NCBI RefSeq assembly: GCF_000949635.1
Contig: NZ_BAFN01000001.1
Location: 3,779,052 to 3,843,051, forward strand
Length of the DNA stretch: 64,000 nt
From: Candidatus Brocadia sinica JPN1
GTDB lineage: Bacteria > Planctomycetota > Brocadiia > Brocadiales > Brocadiaceae
Direction of reading: 5' to 3'
Below the pieces are notes generated by a model. It ran no database searches, was not told the DNA's origin, and saw only the letters and a program-made list of their open reading frames with translations. Below are positions 9,378 through 18,219 of the stretch, one piece after another (the stretch's first letter is position 1; the number at the start of each line of letters is the position of its first letter). Position numbers and translations under genes: made by a program.

Positions 9378-9428
9378 TTTCCCACGGACAGAGGCTCGCA
9401 TGAATGGTCTGATGAGCATGAATACGTT

Positions 9429-9451
9429 CATCCTGAGCTTGTCGAAGGATG
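9429..9451. repeat. REP-like palindrome (CATCCT...AGGATG)
   Basis: CATCCTGAGCTTG followed by TCGAAGGATG forms a hairpin. This element is common between genes of many bacteria. It sits between the riboswitch terminator and the LuxR-type gene. Confidence 0.6.
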
Positions 9452-9482
9452 AGTTGCCGACAATCATTTGAGGGGAAAAACG

Positions 9483-10104
9483 ATGACAGCAAGAATATCG
9501 ATCTGTTGTTGTAACAATCTTTTTGGAGAGGGCGTTAAACGATTAATACAAAGAAGACGGTCCTGGAATCGATTGCACGATTAACGTCTCTAGTCAGAAA
9601 GAAGTGATAAATGCAAAACCAGATATCCTCATTACTGATTTTCATGCCCTCTCAAGCATGTCTCTTGACACCCTCTTCAAACACACGATAGGTATTCTGC
9701 TCTTGTGGACGGGTTGTCTTCCCCGGCTGGAAGATGAAAATCTCCTGGGGTTTATCTCACAAGGGCTTATTGGTGTCTTATCTACCGAATCCAACCCCCC
9801 AGAGTTAAGGAAGGCAATAAAGAGTGTTGCCTCAGGTGAGCTCTGGTTCAACCGGAAGAAACTCAAAGACATTCTCTCCTGTGTGAAAAATGTCGCAGGG
9901 GAAATACACCAGCTTACCGGGAAAGAGAGAGACGTAGTTAAAATGATCTGTAAGGGTCACCGGAACAAGGAAATTATGAAACGCTTGAATATGACCGAAC
10001 AATCCGTGAAAAAACACCTGAACAATATCTATAAAAAGGCAGGGATTACCGACAGGCTACAACTAGCCCTTTACGCTATCAGACATTGGTCCTCTTCCAT
10101 ATAA
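9483..10104 (+). CDS. LuxR/NarL-type response regulator, frameshifted near its 5' end
   Basis: The ATG at 9483 has a GAGGGG ribosome-binding site and starts a receiver-like frame (MTARISICCCNNLFGEGVKRLIQ) that hits a stop at 9582. Skipping one A in the AAA run near 9550-9552 joins it to the open frame that continues EDGPGIDCTIN ... KPDILITDFHALSS and ends at 10104. Residues about 120-185 are a GerE/LuxR helix-turn-helix: LTGKERDVVKMICKGHRNKEI, then MTEQSVKKHLNNIYKKAGI. The ILITD aspartate corresponds to a receiver phosphorylation site, but other receiver acidic residues are poorly kept. A truncated form could start at the GTG at 9604. It is downstream of riboswitch 1. Confidence 0.75.
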
Positions 10105-10530
10105 TATAGCAAACGAAAAATAGTTTACCTTTTTGGTAAACCAAAAACTTTGTAAAGGTAAACCTTTGTTCCTTTGACTTTCCCTTCCCTTAGTAATATC
10201 ATTCGAATAAACTACACTTGCTTGTTCCCAAACCAAGTGCTGAACTTGTTGAAGCATCCGTTTCCGCTTCCGCTTGTTTCCGCTTGTTCCCAAACTCCAG
10301 TTTGGGAACACAATTGCAGAGAAACTGAGTTTCTCGTTCATTACAAAACGTTTCGGTTCAGGCTACAAGCCTGAACCAGCACAGAGCGAGCAGTTAAAAA
10401 ATTAATTTTGCAATTTGCATTCTTCAATTTTCATCTTACGCTTCCGGCTCGTTCTGGTTAGAAATAACGGATGGGAAATTCCCCCTTATCTAGGGGGTGA
10501 GGGGGTTGTTACAAAGAAGCAAAACATACG
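10105..10530. repeat. Intergenic palindrome cluster
   Basis: This gene-free stretch is made largely of palindromes: GTTCCCAAAC-tcca-GTTTGGGAAC (10286-10309), GAAACT-g-AGTTTC near 10321, GGTTCAGGCT-aca-AGCCTGAACC (10355-10377), and a CCCCCTTATCTAGGGGG hairpin near 10480. It also has short direct repeats of TTCCGCTT around 10260-10287. These look like REP-type elements; no coding frame is credible. Confidence 0.65.
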
Positions 10531-10665
10531 ATAAATGCAAACCCTGGGTGATCAGGGGACGAAAAGAAAAGGGTCTTTAACAAACACGGATTGTATGTAG
10601 AGACGCTCCCGATGGGACGTCTCATCCCAAAGACAGCCTTACAAAAGACAGCCTTATTGCCGAAG
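10531..10665 (+). promoter_or_regulatory. Cyclic-di-GMP-I-like riboswitch, copy 2 (degenerate)
   Basis: Same architecture as the other two copies: ATAAATGCAAACC, P2 stem CCCTGG-GTGA-TCAGGG with GNRA loop, GGGGACGAAAAG, GGGTCTTTA, a variable arm with GAGACG/CGTCTC, then AAGACAGCCTTATTGCCGAAG. A duplicated AAAGACAGCCTTAC fragment precedes the last block. Two normally constant positions differ: the GG of GGCAAACC is TG, and GACGCAAAG is GACGAAAAG, so ligand binding may be weakened or altered. It lies about 70 bases upstream of the large surface protein gene. Confidence 0.7.
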
Positions 10666-10733
10666 ATTTTTTTGAGAATATCTTTACAGTAAATTTTTTC
10701 ATTTCATACCACAAGTAAAAGGAGGAAGCAAAA

Positions 10734-13700
10734 ATGAAGAGAAATATGCTGGGATTTTATTTGTTGATGTCGTGTTTGTTTTTAATACTGGGAAATTGTT
10801 CCAGCGTGAGACATGGTAATGTAGTTCCGACACAAGGGCACGACGAAGGTATTCGTCAGAATCAGAAACAGATAGATAGTGTAACGGAAGTAAAGGTGCA
10901 GAAAAACTATGGCAAGTTGCCTTTGTATTTCATCCAGAATGACGGACAGATGGATGAAAAGGTACAGTTTTATGAGAAGGGCAGTGGGCATGCGACATTT
11001 TTTACGAAGCGAGATGTATCTCTGTCCTTAGTTGGCGGTCAGCAGTCATCGGTCAGGAAGGGTGGTAGTGCGGGGCTTCATCCCAAGCAAGATACAGGGT
11101 GGCACGGACAAACTGGTTTGTCCGTGTCTCTTGCAAATCCGCAATCCTCAAACCAGAAACCCGAGGTTTCAACTTGCAACTCTCCACTGATACCGCCTCA
11201 ACTCATAAAACTTATTCCGTTAAGTGCCAACAACAATCCCGAAATAATTGCAGAGGGATTGCAGGAGGGCAAGGTCAATTATTTCATTGGCAACGACCCG
11301 AAGAAGTGGAAGTCTAATATCCCCACGTACAAGACAGTTGTCTACAAAGGCATTTATAACAATATCGACATGAAATTTTATGGGAATAACCGGCAGATGG
11401 AATATGATATCGTAGTCAAACCCGGTGCAAGTCCATCCCGTGTGCAATTTTCATATCATGGTATAGAGGGATTGCAAGTTACTGAAGACGGAGACCTTGA
11501 AATTAGTCTCAAAGATGACAAGATCATCCAGAAAAGACCGTATGTGTATCAGGAAATAGACGGGAAAAGAGTCGAAAGGGACGGAAAGTTTAGGGTTTTG
11601 AGTTCAGAGTTAGGAATTCCACCTCAAAATCCAAAGTCTAAATCCAAAGTCCGAAATCGTAAATTCATCTATGGTTTTCAGGTTGCTTCTTATGACAAAC
11701 GATACCCCCTTGTCATAGATCCTGTCCTTGAATATTCCACGTATCTGGGTGGAAGTGGTAATGATCATGGTATTCACATGGCAATAGACGGCCTTGGCAA
11801 TGCCTATGTGACAGGATATACTCAGTCTACGGACTTTCCTACGGCCTCCGCATACCGGGGAAGTAATGCAGGAGGCTATGATGCCTTTGTCACGAAGATT
11901 AGCGCATCTGGGGATGCCCTGATTTATTCCACGTATTTGGGCGGAAGTTCTTATGATTATGGTCGTGGCATAGCGGTAGACGGCTCTGGTAATGCCTATG
12001 TGTCTGGAGAAACTAATTCTTCGAACTTTCCCACGGCATCCGCTTACCAAGCAACTAATGCAGGAGGCTTTGATGCCTTTGTCACGAAAATTAGCGCTTC
12101 CGGGGATATCCTGATTTATTCCACATATCTGGGGGGAAGTTCTCAAGATATTCATTATGGAGGCGTAGCTGTGGACGGCCTTGGCAATGCCTATGTGACA
12201 GGATATACTCAGTCTACGGACTTTCCTACGGCCTCCGCATACCAGGGAAGTAATGTAGGGGGCTATGATACCTTTGTCACGAAGATTAGCGTATCCGGAG
12301 TACCCTGGTTTATTCCACGTATCTGGGCGGAGGTTTTGATGATGTAAGCGAACGTATAGCAGTGGATGGTTCTGGCAATGCCTATGTGTCGGGATATACT
12401 TCATCTATGAACTTTCCAACGGCCTCCGCATACCAGGGAAGTAATGCAGGAGGTGATGATGCCTTTGTCACGAAGATTAGCGTATCTGGGGGTGCCCTCG
12501 TTTATTCCACGTATTTGGGTGGAAGTGGTAACGATCTAGGTATTGGCATAGCAGTGGATAGCCTTGGTAATGCCTATGTGACAGGATATACTCAGTCTAC
12601 GGACTTTCCCACGGCCTCCGCTTACCAAGGAAGTAATGCAGGAACCTTTGATGCCTTTGTCACGAAGATTAGTGCTTCCGGGGATAACCTGATTTATTCC
12701 ACATATCTAGGCGGAGGTGGTAATGATTATGGTTTTGGAATGGTGGTAGACGGCTCTGGTAATGCCTATGTGATGGGACGAACTGATTCCACGGACTTTC
12801 CTACTACGGTCTCAGCATACCAGGATACTAATGCAGGAAGCCTTGATGCCTTTGTCACGAAGATACGCCTGAATGCCACACCTACCGCCAATGCCGGTAC
12901 AGATCAGACAGTGGATGAACTGACTATGGTTACATTGGACGGATCGGGTAGTAATGACCCGGACGGCGATCCCTTGACGTATACCTGGGTACAGCTAGCA
13001 GGCACACCGGTTAGCCTGAATCTCAGTAACCCCGTTCATCCCACCTTTACAGCGCCCAATGTGCCCCGTGGAGGTGAAACCCTTACCTTCCAGCTCACCG
13101 TCAGCGATGGATGCTTAACCAGCGACGATTCGGTGAATATTACTATTAAGGATGTAAACCATCCTCCCGTCGTCGATGCCGGACTTGACCAGGCTGTGCA
13201 GGAAGGAAGCCCAGTGACGCTGGATGGCTCAAACAGCTACGATCCTGACAGCGACAGTCTCACTTACAGTTGGGTACAAACCGCAGGCACAGGGGTGACT
13301 CTGTCCGATCCAGTCGGTACACAAACATCATTTACCGCACCTCTTGTTGGCCAGGCAGGGGAGACCCTTACCTTTGAATTAACGGTGAGCGATGGGCTTT
13401 CTGACGGAACCGACACGGTGAATGTGATTGTTGAAAACGTCAATCATTGTCCAACTGCGGACGCTGGGGATGATCAAACGAGAGACGAAGGCAGTCAGGT
13501 AACGCTAAATGGCATAGAAAGCAGCGACCCGGATAGTGATACGCTCACCTACACCTGGACGCAAGTGAGTGGCATACCTGTTACCCTGTCTGATGCCCAT
13601 AGCCCCAATCCGACCTTTGTAGCCCCGCCAGTAAGCCAGAGGAGAAGAACTGGTATTCCGGCTCGTTGTGAATGACGGCTTGTGTGTCAGTGCATATGAT

Positions 13701-14111
13701 GAAGTGACCATTACGATATTAGACTTGAACGGTCTACCCGCGTGTGACCTTGCCCAGGCGAGCCCTGGATTGATCTGGCCGCCGAACCACAAGCTCGTAG
13801 AGGTGGGGATTACGGGAGTAACTGACCCGGATAACAATCAGGTGACCATTACCATAACCGGGGTGACTCAGGATGAACCGGTCGATGGACTTGGTGATGG
13901 CGATACAAGTCCGGACGCGGTAATCCAGGGCGATAAGGTGCTCCTGCGGGCCGAACGATCGGGAAACGGTAATGGAAGGGTCTACCGGATCACCTTCACG
14001 GCCGATGACGGCGCTGGTGGAAGTTGTACCGGAACCGTTAACGTATGTGTTCCCCACAGTAGCCAGTCAGAGTGTATAGACGACGGCCAGAATTACAATT
14101 CTCTACAATAA
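10734..14111 (+). CDS. Large lipoprotein with SBBP beta-propeller repeats and PKD-type domains, two frameshifts
   Basis: Start ATG at 10734 follows AAAGGAGGAAG. The N-terminus has a lipobox (LILGNC, Cys22) and the domain usually preceding SBBP repeats (LPLYFIQNDGQMDEKV ... VNYFIGNDPKKWKS ... YKGIYNNIDMKFYG). Six ~64-residue SBBP repeats (YSTYLGGS..D.G.GIAVDGxGNAYVTG) follow, then three PKD/REJ-like modules (ANAGTDQTVDE ... DGSGSNDPDGDPLTYTW) and a C-terminal WPPNHKLVEVGI ... DEPVDGLGDGDTSPDA domain. The frame breaks near 12300 (one base missing) and near 13637 (one extra or two missing bases), giving open pieces 10734-12347, 12362-13675, 13668-14111. Joined it is about 1,120 residues. Likely a cell-surface adhesin or structural protein under riboswitch control; whether it is a pseudogene depends on the read quality. 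Confidence 0.8.
11103..11126. repeat. Perfect palindrome inside the surface-protein gene
   Basis: CACGGACAAAC (11103-11113), a TG loop and GTTTGTCCGTG (11116-11126) form a perfect 11-bp stem. A related element is at 15780-15804. Here it is read in frame as part of the N-terminal region (GWHGQTGLSVSL), where family members show no conserved sequence, which suggests an in-frame insertion. Confidence 0.7.
11733..12870 (+). repeat. Six tandem ~192-bp coding repeats
   Basis: Units begin TATTCCACGTATCTGGG or similar at about 11733, 11925, 12117, 12312, 12504 and 12696 (spacing 192, 192, 195, 192, 192). Long segments such as GATGCCTTTGTCACGAAGAT and ACAGGATATACTCAGTC recur almost unchanged. Such nucleotide-level similarity allows repeat gain and loss by recombination. 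Confidence 0.85.
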
Positions 14112-14786
14112 CGAAGGATTATGATGCCCAGGAGATTGTATGTCCATGTATTCTAATGTTATTGTTGAGGTAGAGAATTCATAATGCAACGCAGCTGCAA
14201 CCAAAATAACCACCCCTCTTTCCCCTCCTTCGCAAGGAGGGGATAAAGGGGAGGTAAAAAAACTTTCCAAAAAAAGAAATTTTTATACAGTAATACTATA
14301 AGAAAATTCGACAATGTATGGCCAAAAGGTTAGAATCTTTCAAAATTGCAAATAGCATCTTTACCTGTCATTTCGAAGGAGCAGAGCGACTGATAAATCC
14401 TCAGATTCCTCTTCCTCGGCTTGTGCCCGGAATGACATAAAGGAAGGCAATTGGATTGAGGCACGAAACCCCATGAATATAAGGTGAAGAGAGACAATCC
14501 CCTAGCCCCCTTTGAGAAGGGGGATTTTGCCAATCTTTTGGGGGAAGGCCACGCAGGGTATTTCCAGAGAGGATGACTTCTCGCCGAAGAAAGTTACCTC
14601 ACGCGGGTTTGGACTTCTGCGTGAACGCTCAGCCGAACGGTTTACAACCCGAACCCCTTCGTTTGATGATTGCAAATGGGTTTATTTCCATACATAGAGC
14701 GAAAATCCTGGACAGAGGCACAGCTTAGGTTGGGGCACGAAACCAAACAGTTTTTAATGCTATGGGCGTTGGATGTTGGGCTTCGC
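14112..14786. repeat. Intergenic region rich in REP-like palindromes
   Basis: No gene is supported in these 675 bases. Visible elements: CCCCTCCTT-cgc-AAGGAGGGG (14222-14242), CCCCCTTT-gag-AAGGGGG (14506-14523), and a long imperfect palindrome with TGTCATTTCGAAGGAG ... CCGGAATGACA around 14368-14437. These are typical dispersed bacterial repeats and mark a rearranged region. Confidence 0.6.
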
Positions 14787-14965
14787 TTACGTCCTACCCA
14801 TCCTTATTCTATATCCCAGTTTTGATAATACGACAAGCCTTCCCTTGAAGGTATCGGCATGGTAGTTTTTAAAGAGGTTATCTATGGCAAAAAGGATATC
14901 CTCTAACATTTGAGAAGATGCGATATAAGAGAGGGGAATATGTTCTCATCCGCAAGGAATCTCAA
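14787..14965 (-). pseudogene. DUF5615-type PIN-like toxin remnant
   Basis: The minus strand directly after the DUF433 gene starts (TTG at 14965, overlapping the DUF433 stop) with LRFLADENIFPSLISHLL, the N-terminus of DUF5615 proteins, and then stops. A second in-frame piece downstream reads EDILFAIDNLFKNYHADTFKG RLVVLSKLGYR, matching their C-terminus, ending at 14787. The middle is missing, so an internal deletion has killed the gene. DUF5615 genes normally follow DUF433 genes as a toxin-antitoxin-like pair, which is the arrangement here. Confidence 0.65.
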
Positions 14966-15134
14966 TGTTGTGCTGCCTCTTTAAATGGGATATATTCTTG
15001 ATCCTTAATAAGTGAAGCGACATAATGCAAACATTGTTTTATATCGTCTTTTGTTATCTGTGGATAATAATCCCTTATAATGTCATCGGGTGTTAAACCA
15101 GATTCAAGAAGTTCGATAATGATATATACCATAA
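14962..15134 (-). pseudogene. DUF433 antitoxin-like gene, 5' end removed at the duplication junction
   Basis: The minus strand encodes RIMVYIIIELLESGLTPDDII followed by YYPQITKDDIKQCLHYVASLI, the core of DUF433 proteins (usually GxPxIxGTRIxVxxIxxLL...). The first ~25 residues, including the GTR loop, are replaced by antisense radical SAM sequence from 15135 on. The gene is thus truncated exactly where the 515-bp duplication starts. An open frame continues into the duplicated DNA up to 15180, but that N-terminus is not native. Confidence 0.75.
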
Positions 15135-15135
15135 T

Positions 15136-15673
15136 CCTCATGAAATATCGGGGCGGTAAAACAAGGCCGTCCGTTACCATTCAAATAACCATGCATGACA
15201 AACGGCAGTGTCTGGATACCATTAGATTTGCCGGAGAAGTGGGAGCAGATCGCGTATATTTAGTGCGATTAAACAACCCTTTAGGTAATAGTGATTTTAA
15301 GAGACCCAGCTTGGAAGAAGAATTGGAGATTTATAAAGAGGCTGAAGAAATAGCAAAAAAATATGGATTACAGGTCGACAACAACTACACGGCCTTTGAC
15401 AATGGTTTACTTCGGTTATTATACAAAAGACTACGTCCCATTATGTATCGTTTTGATAAATACTGCCCAAAACCCTATGACTATTTGTATATTAACATCG
15501 ATGGCAAGGCAACCCCATGCTGCGATCTTCCCCGCTATGAGGTGGGTAACATATTAAAGCAAAGTATTGATGAAATCTGGCACGGTGAGAATATGCACTA
15601 TTTCCGCGAACATCAGAATGATGTTTGTGGTAATTGCGATGCATTAAGGTTGAAACATATCAATATTGGTTAA
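15136..15673 (+). pseudogene. Second, truncated copy of the radical SAM gene (SPASM half only)
   Basis: Identical to 7614-8128 through 15650, then continues with a different end (KHINIG, stop at 15671-15673). It contains the C-terminal cysteines but not the CxxxCxxC radical SAM motif, so it cannot be a working enzyme on its own. An ATG at 15140 keeps the frame open. The identity is at nucleotide level, so the event is very recent, gene conversion acts, or the assembly is wrong at this place. Confidence 0.85.
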
Positions 15674-15896
15674 GTGGCTAAAGAGCTAAATGGTTGGATG
15701 GTTGTCGCAGGAGAAATATTTTACGGTTAACTGTAATTAATATTTGACAAGAATCACAGGGGAAACAGGGAGGATAGTGTGGCACGGACGAACTTGTTTT
15801 GTCCGTGTTTGGCAAAATAAGCACATGGACTTCGTGGAAAGATTTTATTAATTCCCCAATGTCTAGATAAGACTATGGTACTTGTTTATTAACAAA
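15674..15896. repeat. Intergenic region with interspersed palindromic repeat
   Basis: Positions 15778-15805 (GTGGCACGGACGAACTT, then GTTTTGTCCGTG) form an imperfect hairpin related to 11103-11126. The following TTTGGCAAAATAAG and CATGGACTTCG match 9100-9123. No coding frame is supported. Confidence 0.6.
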
Positions 15897-17528
15897 TCAC
15901 GTGCTTAGCTCTGTATTAATACGATTGATTTCTTTGGATGTTGCCAGTACAAATACGATGTCCTGCTTTTTTAGGACAGTATCGCCTTTGGCAGGAATAA
16001 TACGATTTTCTCGTATTATTGAGATGATCAAGGCAGCGGGTGGCAAGGTTAATTCGCGTATTTTCTTTCCATCGATACGTGACGTATCCGGGATTTGGAT
16101 TTCAAAGACATCGAAATCACTTTTTCGCATCGTAATTAACTCAATCGAATGCATCGCTTTTGGACGAGCGGGCATGGATAATCTCAATTTCGTCGCCACC
16201 CACCTCATGGTAGTCCCTTGTAATAAGCAGGATAAAAATACTGCAAAAAAGACGATGTTAAAGATATGGTGATTCTTATCAATGCCGTAGGCGGCCGGAT
16301 ATGTGGCCAGCACGATGGGCACAGCCCCCTTTATTCCTCCCCATATAATGAATAGTTTTTCCTTGAATCTGAATTTGAAAGGCCATGTACAGACGAATAT
16401 TACTATTGGACGAGCGGCAAAGATCATGAGCAGCGTAATCAGTAATCCTTCTTTCCAAACAGGTATAAGGCTTTTGGGGAACACCAATACTCCTAATAAC
16501 AAAAACAGCGCCATATTACTAAAGGTAGAAATACCTTCAATAAAAGAGCCAACGCCACGCCGATAGACAAAATCTGAGTTGCCAAGCCAATATCCTGCGA
16601 AAAATACGGCGATAATTCCGTTTGAGTGAATACTATCTGCAAAGCCGAACGCAAGCAGACTCACGGCGATACTCATCACATGGTAGTAACCTCTGTTCTC
16701 AACCTCTAATTTATCGAATAATTGACTGCCGATCTTCCCAATAATCCATCCAATCCCGATTCCTCCCCCAAGCTGCCATGCGAGGTTTATTAGGAAGAAG
16801 GGCACATTTTTGGTTTGGCCGGTAATTATTTGAATCGTGACTACGGTCAAAAGGATTGCCATGGGATCATTGGTAGCTGATTCGACCTCCAGAGTAGTGG
16901 AGACGTGTTTTTTGACTGATTGTTGTCTGAATATCGTGAAAACTGCAGCGGCATCGGTTGAGGAAATGATGCAACCGATCAGGAAGGAGTAGAGCAAGCT
17001 GAACGAGGTAACATAATAAATTAATAATCCAAGAGTCGCGGCAGTGAGCACTATGCCGAATGTCGCCAGGGTTAATGCCGGACCAAAAACAAATCGAAGA
17101 GCCTCCCTTCGGGTACGAAATCCTCCCTCAAATATAATAAATATCAAGGCAATATTGGTAATTTTTTGGGCCAGGATGGCATCATCAAAATAAATGAGAT
17201 TGAGTGCGTCACTCCCAATAATCATCCCACTTCCTAAGAAAAGTAGTAGGACTGGAATACCCAATTTTGACGTGAGCTTGGTAGCGTATGTTGCGGCGAT
17301 TAGTAATAAAGCGATGAGAAAAAACACAAACGCCTCTCCAAAATATAATATCACAATCTGGAATTTACCCGCTCCCTGTGAACGGTAATCAAGTCGGAAA
17401 TACAATGTCGGACTATAATCTTCCAGCCATATAACAGGTATTTTATCTTTATTCTGTAAATTGTCAGTAAGATAATAATTTAAAGAACAAAAGCAGGAAT
17501 ATTTTACGGTGGAATGAAAATTTAGCAC
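15897..17528 (-). CDS. CPA1-family K+/H+ antiporter (CvrA/NhaP2-like) with C-terminal TrkA-C domain
   Basis: Inner-membrane cation/proton antiporter. About 12 hydrophobic segments carry family motifs: LGIPVLLLFLGSGMIIG, the IFEGGFRT segment, GCIISSTDAAAVF, LEVESATNDPMAI (the ND pair of the ion site) and WGGIKGAVPIVLA. After the membrane part (about residue 440) a RCK_C/TrkA-C domain follows (SRIDGKKIRELTLPPAALIISI ... GDTVLKKQDIVFVL), as in NhaP2. The frame opens at GTG 17528, overlapping the ruvC stop; NhaP2 homology starts only near residue 58, so a downstream GTG around 17354 is a possible true start. Transcribed with ruvC. Confidence 0.9.
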   Translation of the reverse strand: MLNFHSTVKYSCFCSLNYYLTDNLQNKDKIPVIWLEDYSPTLYFRLDYRSQGAGKFQIVILYFGEAFVFFLIALLLIAATYATKLTSKLGIPVLLLFLGSGMIIGSDALNLIYFDDAILAQKITNIALIFIIFEGGFRTRREALRFVFGPALTLATFGIVLTAATLGLLIYYVTSFSLLYSFLIGCIISSTDAAAVFTIFRQQSVKKHVSTTLEVESATNDPMAILLTVVTIQIITGQTKNVPFFLINLAWQLGGGIGIGWIIGKIGSQLFDKLEVENRGYYHVMSIAVSLLAFGFADSIHSNGIIAVFFAGYWLGNSDFVYRRGVGSFIEGISTFSNMALFLLLGVLVFPKSLIPVWKEGLLITLLMIFAARPIVIFVCTWPFKFRFKEKLFIIWGGIKGAVPIVLATYPAAYGIDKNHHIFNIVFFAVFLSCLLQGTTMRWVATKLRLSMPARPKAMHSIELITMRKSDFDVFEIQIPDTSRIDGKKIRELTLPPAALIISIIRENRIIPAKGDTVLKKQDIVFVLATSKEINRINTELST

Positions 17529-17995
17529 CTGAGATTGTGGCTATGACAAATTGCAATGGCAAGGGCATCTGAGGCATCTCTTGGCTCCGGAATTTCAGGC
17601 AAGTTAAGAATAATTTTTACCATTTCCTGTACCTGTTCCTTTTGTGCATTTCCATTCCCTACAACCGCCTTCTTGATAACCGTGGCAGCGTATTCGGCGA
17701 TAGGAATGTTTGCCGATGCCGCACACAAGAATACAATGCCCCTTCCTTCACCAATTTTTATTGCCGACTTGATATTTTTACTGTAGAAAACCTCTTCGAC
17801 AGCCATCTCATCAGGTTGATGTTTCGATATAATATCCATAATTTTGCCATGGATTGTCTGCAGTCGTTGTGGAAAGGTTTGGTTTTTGTTGACTTTTATA
17901 GAACCATATTCGATGGCGACTATCTTTGATCCTGCTATTTCTATCACACCATAACCAGCGACTTGTGTGCCCGGATCAATTCCAAGGATTTTCAT
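17522..17995 (-). CDS. ruvC: Holliday junction resolvase RuvC
   Basis: Endonuclease that cuts Holliday junctions symmetrically with RuvAB. Start at ATG 17995 gives MKILGIDPGTQVAGYGVIE, the canonical N-terminus with the first catalytic Asp (Asp7); further acidic residues are in PDEMAVEEVFYSKN and in PRDASDALAIAICH near the end. At 157 residues it has normal RuvC length. A longer frame back to 18127 adds non-homologous sequence and is not used. Its stop overlaps the GTG of the antiporter frame. No ruvA or ruvB is in the window. Confidence 0.94.
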   Translation of the reverse strand: MKILGIDPGTQVAGYGVIEIAGSKIVAIEYGSIKVNKNQTFPQRLQTIHGKIMDIISKHQPDEMAVEEVFYSKNIKSAIKIGEGRGIVFLCAASANIPIAEYAATVIKKAVVGNGNAQKEQVQEMVKIILNLPEIPEPRDASDALAIAICHSHNLRC

Positions 17996-18219
17996 ATGTA
18001 TTTTGTTGTTTTGTAGATGTATTCTGTAAGCCAATACCTGAACGGTTTGGGAATATACCCTATTCCTGCGGACCATTTCAGATATTATAGAAGTTTTTTT
18101 GATTGTCAATAAGAAATCTTTATACAATCTTTAATGTTTTTATTTGAATTTTTGCATTTTGATTTTTCATTTTTCCCCTATATAATAGAGTCCTTTATTT
18201 TCCAATTTCAATAATTCCG

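Noticed and set aside
9280-9471. Short plus-strand frame across riboswitch 1 and its terminator
   Set aside because: It runs through the aptamer, terminator and REP palindrome and has no ribosome-binding site; it is explained by the RNA element.
11733-12870. CRISPR array
   Set aside because: Regular repeats are 192 bp and coding (SBBP units), not short repeats with unique spacers. The two 27-bp repeats at 43115 are too few and have no cas genes.
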